Origin: a bacterium
Lineage (GTDB): Bacteria > Patescibacteriota > Minisyncoccia > UBA6257 > GWB1-50-10
Direction: 5' to 3'
Assembly: GCA_021825465.1 (NCBI GenBank)
Contig: JAKAGX010000017.1
Span: 1-15,438 of the forward strand
Length of the DNA stretch: 15,438 nucleotides
Positions 12,065 through 15,438 of the stretch are shown piece by piece. Made by a program: the position numbers and the translations under genes. The notes below the pieces were generated by a model. That model did not search any database. It saw nothing but the letters and a program-made list of their open reading frames with translations, and was not told the DNA's origin. Numbering within the stretch: the stretch's first letter is position 1; every line of letters starts with the position of its first letter.

Positions 12065-12884
12065 TCTTCCAGGGGAATTTGAATTTCGCGGGAAAAGCGA
12101 ATCCAGAAGCCGATCGGTGGCCGCCGCCGCCGTACTTTTTCGCAAGAAGGGAAACGTCCACCGTTCCGTCCGACCGAAGCGAAACATTGATGCGCTTTCG
12201 GTCTTGCGACCACACGATCGCGATCGGCGGCTGCTTTAAAACCAATGTATGGCCGATTTCCGAGGCAAGAACGGGCGAATTCGCGACGAATGTCCGATAC
12301 CCCTCGAACTCGACTTCTTGCGCTTTTAAAACGGCTCGCTTCACGACGGTCATTTGATATTCCCTGATGCTTTTTCCTTTTTCGATGAATTTCTTCCGTG
12401 CAACCAGCGTCTCGAAGCTTTTGACGATGCGGTCCCATGTTTTAAAATCGAACGGCACAAGCTCGAGTGCCGCCGAAACCTCCCTCGTATGCGGCACCTT
12501 GAATTTCCAAAGATCCGTATCTTCGATGTGGAGGAGCAAGCGCGGGGTCTTCTTCTTCGGATGGAAATAATTCCATGCAATGACTGAACCCGAGTGATTG
12601 TTTTGAAAAACGTGGCTCGTTGCTTCTTTCATATCATCCTTCACGCCGATGTGATGATCCAAAACGATAACTTCCCGATTCGCCTTCGTGAGCTTCTTCA
12701 AGGTAGGAGCTTTATAGCAAAAATCAACCATGTAAATGGCCTTGTTTTTCAGCCCTTCGGGAGGCGGGACTTGGTGTTCGACCGGCAAATACGTTGCCTT
12801 GTCCTTGAATTTTTTCCAAGCAGCAAAGGCCGCGCCGAACCCATCGGTGCAATTCGCGTGATATAAGATGACTGTATCTTTCAT
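12057..12884 (-). CDS. DHH/DHHA1-family phosphoesterase (275 aa)
   Basis: DHH proteins are metal-dependent phosphoesterases acting on short oligonucleotides, cyclic dinucleotides or similar substrates; the substrate here is unknown. Seen: an N-terminal motif VILYHANCTDGFGAAFAAW (the H..C.DG form, H9 and D14), MVDFCY (D54), the signature VLDHHIG (DHH 76-78), and an Asp in HIEDTDLWKF. A C-terminal DHHA1-like domain ends with the glycine-rich GGGGHRSASGFAF (from 252), the substrate-binding loop. It resembles the shorter oligoribonuclease-type subgroup and has no CBS or GGDEF domains. Start: ATG at 12884, with AGGA a few nt upstream and TATAAT further up. It overlaps pgeF by 8 nt, so the two are one unit. 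The upstream gene ends in a strong terminator. Confidence 0.9.
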   Translation of the reverse strand: MKDTVILYHANCTDGFGAAFAAWKKFKDKATYLPVEHQVPPPEGLKNKAIYMVDFCYKAPTLKKLTKANREVIVLDHHIGVKDDMKEATSHVFQNNHSGSVIAWNYFHPKKKTPRLLLHIEDTDLWKFKVPHTREVSAALELVPFDFKTWDRIVKSFETLVARKKFIEKGKSIREYQMTVVKRAVLKAQEVEFEGYRTFVANSPVLASEIGHTLVLKQPPIAIVWSQDRKRINVSLRSDGTVDVSLLAKKYGGGGHRSASGFAFPAKFKFPWKNV

Positions 12885-12895
12885 AGATCCTATTT

Positions 12896-12901
12896 ATTAT
12901 A
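12896..12901 (-). promoter_or_regulatory. -10 hexamer for the DHH-pgeF unit
   Basis: Perfect TATAAT on the minus strand, 11 nt before the DHH ATG. No clear -35 (the region is the U-run of the upstream terminator). A new promoter is expected here because a terminator ends the previous unit. Confidence 0.5.
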
Positions 12902-12912
12902 AGAGCGATCCC

Positions 12913-12950
12913 AAAAAACAGGAAGCTGCCTTCAAAAAGACAGGCAGCTT
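12913..12950 (-). terminator. Rho-independent terminator after the receiver-like genes
   Basis: Minus strand: stem AAGCTGCCT (12950-12942) with AGGCAGCTT (12931-12923), 10-nt loop, then CCTG and six T residues (12918-12913). It is the clearest textbook intrinsic terminator in the window, 15 nt after the gene's stop codon. Confidence 0.85.
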
Positions 12951-12965
12951 TGAAATTTTCGAGGT

Positions 12966-13313
12966 CTAGTCGGCCTCGAGAGATTTTATTCTCCCGACCA
13001 GGTCATCGAGCGAGAACTTCCTCTTCAAGAAGTCGTTCCCGCTCCCCTCGTCGCCGCACCTCAAAACAACGCGTTCCCCGGCGAGTATCTTGATATTCCT
13101 GAATGCTTGGGCTTCAGGGGTTGGAGCCTCAGCATCGCCGCAGTTGCAGATGAGTGCGTAGGCGGGATTTTCTTTGTCGAATGTCCGAAAAGCGTGCTCC
13201 GGATCGACGAAGACGACGGAAGAAAAACAGTTTTCGAGGACTTGAGCAAGCACTCGTACCCATCCATCTTCCTGCCTCCCCACAACAAGTATTTTATCCA
13301 GCAATCCGACCAT
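12966..13313 (-). CDS. Receiver-like domain protein 2 (115 aa), degenerate phosphorylation site
   Basis: Stand-alone CheY-like fold, function unknown. Seen: DKILVVGRQEDGWVRVLAQVL (beta-1/alpha-1), VVFVDPEHAFRTF, PAYALICNCGD, ERVVLRCGDEG and a C-terminal DFLKRKFSLDDLVGRIKSL matching the 'dyLtKPFsleeLl' end of receivers. The expected phospho-acceptor Asp at the end of beta-3 is replaced (PAYALIC, C56), and the KPF motif reads RKF, so it probably is not phosphorylated in the usual way. The open frame extends to 13412, but the start was placed at 13313 because AAGGAAGG lies 8 nt upstream and the receiver fold begins there. The gene starts 4 nt after the stop of its neighbour. The two are probably diverged paralogues in one operon closed by the terminator at 12913-12950. 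Confidence 0.72.
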   Translation of the reverse strand: MVGLLDKILVVGRQEDGWVRVLAQVLENCFSSVVFVDPEHAFRTFDKENPAYALICNCGDAEAPTPEAQAFRNIKILAGERVVLRCGDEGSGNDFLKRKFSLDDLVGRIKSLEAD

Positions 13314-13317
13314 AATC

Positions 13318-13671
13318 TTAACCTTCCTTTCTTTGTTCCTTGATGGACAATAGCAACTCTTTCTCGGAAAACGGCATGCGGAGAAAGTGATTTCCGTCGC
13401 CGTTTCCGACAAATCCCGCGCCGATCAATACTTGACCGGGCGCAATGATTTCTTTGAGCAATCGGAAAATTTTTACCCCCTGAGACTCCCCATTGAAGAT
13501 CTCGGATTCGGATTCATACTCGCAGACGACGATCACGTCGGGATTTAATCTCCGGAAACCAACAAGAGCCTCACCATGACCAACCATTTCGACATCAAAG
13601 CCGCAATTTCGGGCAACTTCCCTTACGGCAAGTCCCCAAAAACGGTTGCTCACCACAATGAGAGCCTTCAT
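13318..13671 (-). CDS. Receiver-like domain protein 1 (117 aa), degenerate phosphorylation site
   Basis: Stand-alone receiver-like domain with unknown partner. Seen: MKALIVVSNRFWGLAVREVA (beta-1/alpha-1), GFDVEMVGHGEALVGFRRLN (beta-2/alpha-2), PDVIVVCEYES (beta-3), VLIGAGF (beta-4) and HFLRMPFSEKELLLSIKEQ (end of fold). The phospho-Asp position is C50, followed by E51, and the conserved Lys of KPF is Met (RMPF), so standard phosphotransfer looks impossible. It has no output domain or TM helix. It has the best Shine-Dalgarno site in the window (AAAGGAGG, 5 nt before the ATG), in contrast to most neighbours. Promoter at 13713-13741. It heads a two-gene unit with the receiver-like gene at 12966-13313. 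Confidence 0.72.
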   Translation of the reverse strand: MKALIVVSNRFWGLAVREVARNCGFDVEMVGHGEALVGFRRLNPDVIVVCEYESESEIFNGESQGVKIFRLLKEIIAPGQVLIGAGFVGNGDGNHFLRMPFSEKELLLSIKEQRKEG

Positions 13672-13712
13672 AGGTTCCTCCTTTGGAGTTTTTTACTTTT
13701 CTGCTGGGATTA

Positions 13713-13741
13713 TTTTTAAAACAAAACAAACCGACAGTCAA
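13713..13741 (-). promoter_or_regulatory. Promoter for the receiver-like gene pair
   Basis: Minus strand: -35 TTGACT (13741-13736), 17 nt, -10 TAAAAA (13718-13713). The leader is about 35 nt and carries the AAAGGAGG ribosome binding site. It lies immediately after the pgk stop codon. Confidence 0.55.
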
Positions 13742-13748
13742 GAGATCC

Positions 13749-14864
13749 TTATTTCAATGCCTCAATACCGGGAAGCTTTTTACCCGACAAATAGTCCAGC
13801 ATAGCACCGCCGCCCGTTGAAAGAAAAATATTGGAACCCGGAAGGCAGCGCTTGGGGTAAAGCGTCCTCAAAGAAGTCACGGTTTCACCGCCGCCCACAA
13901 CAATATGGGCTTTTTTGTTCCCGAGAATCGCCTTCCAAATGCCTCTCGTACCGTTTCCAAACCCCTTCCGCTCGAACCATCCCATGGGACCGTTCCAAAC
14001 GATCGTTTTCGATCGCTTGATCATCTCGGCATATGCCTTGACCGTCTTTGGCCCGACATCCAAGATTTTCGTCGACCGATATTTTACATCTTCCGGCAGA
14101 TGAATTTTTTTGGCGTTCAAATACGGAAGGATCATGGGCACTGCGTCGGTATCGACAAGAGAATCGCCGACATCCATGCCTTCGGCCTCGAGAAAAGTAT
14201 TTGCAGGGCTTCCGCCGATCAAAAAATCATCTGCTCTTTTCCAAAAATACCGTACGACGCCGAGCTTATCCGAAACTTTGGCGCCGCCCACGATGACCGT
14301 GAAAGGGTGGCCGCTGCCCTTCATCACCTTATTCAAATTTTTGACCTCTTTTTCCAAGAGGAGCCCGGCATACGAAGGGAGAAATTTCGTTATTGCTGCA
14401 ATGGACGCGTCCGCGCGGTGCGAAACCGCAAAGGCATCGTTCACATAGAAATCGCCGAGCGACGCCAGTTGTTTTGCCAGCTCTTCATCGTTCTTTTCTT
14501 CACCGGACAAAAATCGGAGATTTTCCAAGAGAAAGACGTTTCCCGCCTCCGAGGACGCAATCTCCTTTTTTGCTGTTCCAGGATCGGAATCGTCGAGAAA
14601 AGCGACCGGACATCCGATCTTCTTCGCAATGATCTTTGTGAACGGCCTCAAGGAAAGTTCTTTATCGAACCCCTTCGGTCTCCCCCGATGGCTCATAAGG
14701 ACCACCCGCACGTTACTTTTCAAAAGCAATTGAACGGTCGGAATAATCGCTTCCAGTCGGTATGAGTCCAAGGGCATACCGAGTTCGACATTCAGATCGA
14801 TGCGGAGGAGACACGTCTTCCCCGCAAACTTTTTTAAATTCCCAGAACTCAAGTATTTGATCAT
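13749..14864 (-). CDS. pgk: Phosphoglycerate kinase (371 aa)
   Basis: Glycolytic enzyme: 1,3-bisphosphoglycerate + ADP to 3-phosphoglycerate + ATP, a main substrate-level ATP step in a fermentative minimal metabolism. Seen: CLLRIDLNVELGMPLDSYRL (substrate site; family 'RvDlNVP'), VLMSHRGRPKGFD, VFLLENLRF, VNDAFAVSHRADAS, IVGGAKVSDKLGV, IVWNGPMGWFE, VVGGGETVTSL (324-327 GGGE) and LSTGGGAMLDYLSGKKLPGI. It is about 25 residues shorter than common bacterial PGKs (about 395) but all motifs are present and in order. Usual NVP is NVE here. Start: ATG at 14864 with TATACT exactly 7 nt upstream; the spacer AAAGGAA could alternatively be a close Shine-Dalgarno site. No glycolytic neighbours are in view, and the rRNA genes lie upstream. 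Confidence 0.97.
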   Translation of the reverse strand: MIKYLSSGNLKKFAGKTCLLRIDLNVELGMPLDSYRLEAIIPTVQLLLKSNVRVVLMSHRGRPKGFDKELSLRPFTKIIAKKIGCPVAFLDDSDPGTAKKEIASSEAGNVFLLENLRFLSGEEKNDEELAKQLASLGDFYVNDAFAVSHRADASIAAITKFLPSYAGLLLEKEVKNLNKVMKGSGHPFTVIVGGAKVSDKLGVVRYFWKRADDFLIGGSPANTFLEAEGMDVGDSLVDTDAVPMILPYLNAKKIHLPEDVKYRSTKILDVGPKTVKAYAEMIKRSKTIVWNGPMGWFERKGFGNGTRGIWKAILGNKKAHIVVGGGETVTSLRTLYPKRCLPGSNIFLSTGGGAMLDYLSGKKLPGIEALK

Positions 14865-14871
14865 TTCCTTT

Positions 14872-14877
14872 AGTATA
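14872..14877 (-). promoter_or_regulatory. -10 hexamer TATACT, 7 nt before pgk ATG
   Basis: TATACT (5 of 6) on the minus strand, then AAAGGAA, then the ATG at 14864. It has the same 7-nt spacing as 828-833 and 2328-2333, predicting a leaderless pgk mRNA. The upstream region is hairpin element copy 7. Confidence 0.5.
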
Positions 14878-14888
14878 ACCTACCACAA

Positions 14889-15032
14889 GTTTTCTCGAAA
14901 ACTGCTTTGCGGCAGCTCTCGGAGGCGAGCAAGCTTGGTTCCTTTTTAAGGATTGCGAGCCGAGAGCGCAGGGCGGTAGTGACCGCAGGAGTCACTGAAC
15001 GCCCGGTGCCGCAAGGTGGTTTTTGAGAAAAT
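14889..15032. repeat. Nested intergenic hairpin element, variant copy 7 (between 5S rRNA and pgk)
   Basis: Outer arms 14889-14914 and 15007-15032 are 26 nt each, 21 Watson-Crick pairs; the other five would all be G-U in plus-strand RNA. The core holds GCTCTCGG/CCGAGAGC (14915-14922/14960-14967) and a second hairpin GGGCG/CGCCC with AGTGAC/GTCACT (14971-14983/14991-15004). It shares the CTCTCGG/CCGAGAG stem type with the other copies, but not the CAAAC/GTTTG ends. It begins right after the U-run that follows 5S rRNA. Confidence 0.8.
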
Positions 15033-15048
15033 AAAAAAGGAGCTTTTG
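15033..15048 (-). terminator. 3' half of pre-5S stalk with U-run (rRNA operon terminator)
   Basis: On the minus strand CAAAAGCTCC (15048-15039) pairs with GGAGTTTTTG (15177-15168) just upstream of 5S, with one G-U, extending the 5S terminal helix. It is followed by six T residues (15038-15033). The structure fits both a processing stalk and an intrinsic terminator for the rRNA operon. Confidence 0.6.
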
Positions 15049-15049
15049 T

Positions 15050-15166
15050 ATGCCGGCATACCCTACTTTCCCAACCGCGAAGGTTAGTATCATGAGGCCG
15101 AAACGCTTTCACTTCTCTGTTCGGAATGGGAAGAGGTGGACCACGTTCCGGTTAAACACCGGCAAA
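15050..15166 (-). rRNA. 5S ribosomal RNA
   Basis: About 116 nt on the minus strand. Terminal helix TGCCGG (15165-15160) with CCGGCA (15056-15051). Conserved internal parts: ACCTCTTCCCATTCCGAACA, then GAGAAGTGAAAGC, CATGATACTAA and TGGGAAAGTAGGGTA. It lies about 75 nt after the 23S 3' end in the standard order. Exact ends are uncertain by 1-3 nt. Confidence 0.95.
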
Positions 15167-15239
15167 CAAAAACTCCCTTTCATGAGAAAGTAAGCTTTTT
15201 GAGATAGAAATTGGTAATGCTTCACTATGGATTCACGAA

Positions 15240-15438
<199 letters not shown>

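Noticed and set aside
12064..12187. N-terminal extension of pgeF to an upstream ATG
   Set aside because: The extra 41 residues overlap the conserved DHHA1 end of the upstream gene, while M42 starts the family N-terminus.
856..15032. Classical Rho-independent terminators as full explanation of the hairpin elements
   Set aside because: They follow genes, but are much too long and branched and most lack a U-run after the 3' arm. The window has ordinary terminators for comparison (12913-12950).

Overview
The window looks like a piece of a Candidate Phyla Radiation (Patescibacteria, probably Parcubacteria-type) chromosome. The gene versions are compact: a 147-residue EF-Ts, a 725-residue SMC with no recognisable hinge, and a 234-residue S2. 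Small membrane and pseudopilin proteins of CPR type are present, the single tRNA does not encode its CCA end, and TGA is used as an ordinary stop (gene at 401-820, rnc, rnhA, pgeF), so the code is standard and not the Gracilibacteria code. No taxonomic search could be run, so this placement is inference from gene content.

Layout. Everything except gatB lies on the minus strand, so read from right to left. The 3' end of a 23S rRNA gene and a complete 5S rRNA gene come first (15438-15050), with a pre-5S processing stalk and U-run. Next are pgk and a promoter-led pair of small receiver-like genes ending in a clear intrinsic terminator. Then come a DHH phosphoesterase overlapping a PgeF/YfiH-family gene, and rnhA. 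gatB (plus strand) converges on rnhA and diverges from rnc over a 41-bp gap holding a symmetric promoter. rnc overlaps smc. A translation block follows: rpsP, khpA, trmD, rpsB, tsf and a small membrane protein, with rpsB/tsf/membrane gene overlapping. After it come tRNA-Tyr, a type IV pseudopilin with an inserted LamG domain, a CPR-type hypothetical protein and the 5' end of a membrane-anchored protein that runs off the left edge.

The most notable feature is what fills the spaces. Seven intergenic gaps hold large nested inverted repeats (about 110-190 bp). Four share an obvious core, and three are related variants. In each, the outermost arms pair with each other but are different at every locus. 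In several cases the inner-side arm lies on or within a few bases of the stop codon of the upstream gene: it encodes the last residues of TrmD and overlaps the smc stop codon. Inside the core, one small hairpin has a different sequence in each copy but keeps its pairing, which is covariation evidence for a conserved fold. Two other short repeat types are present: a telomere-like TATACCC/TAAACCC repeat directly upstream of the pseudopilin and rpsP starts, and an AT-rich CAAAT-type element flush with stop codons.

Promoters can often be read. Several genes (hypothetical 401-820, pseudopilin, pgk, perhaps trmD) have a -10 hexamer 6-7 nt before the ATG, which predicts leaderless mRNAs. The first receiver-like gene has a full AAAGGAGG Shine-Dalgarno site. 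The trmD start codon lies inside one arm of a 192-bp inverted repeat.
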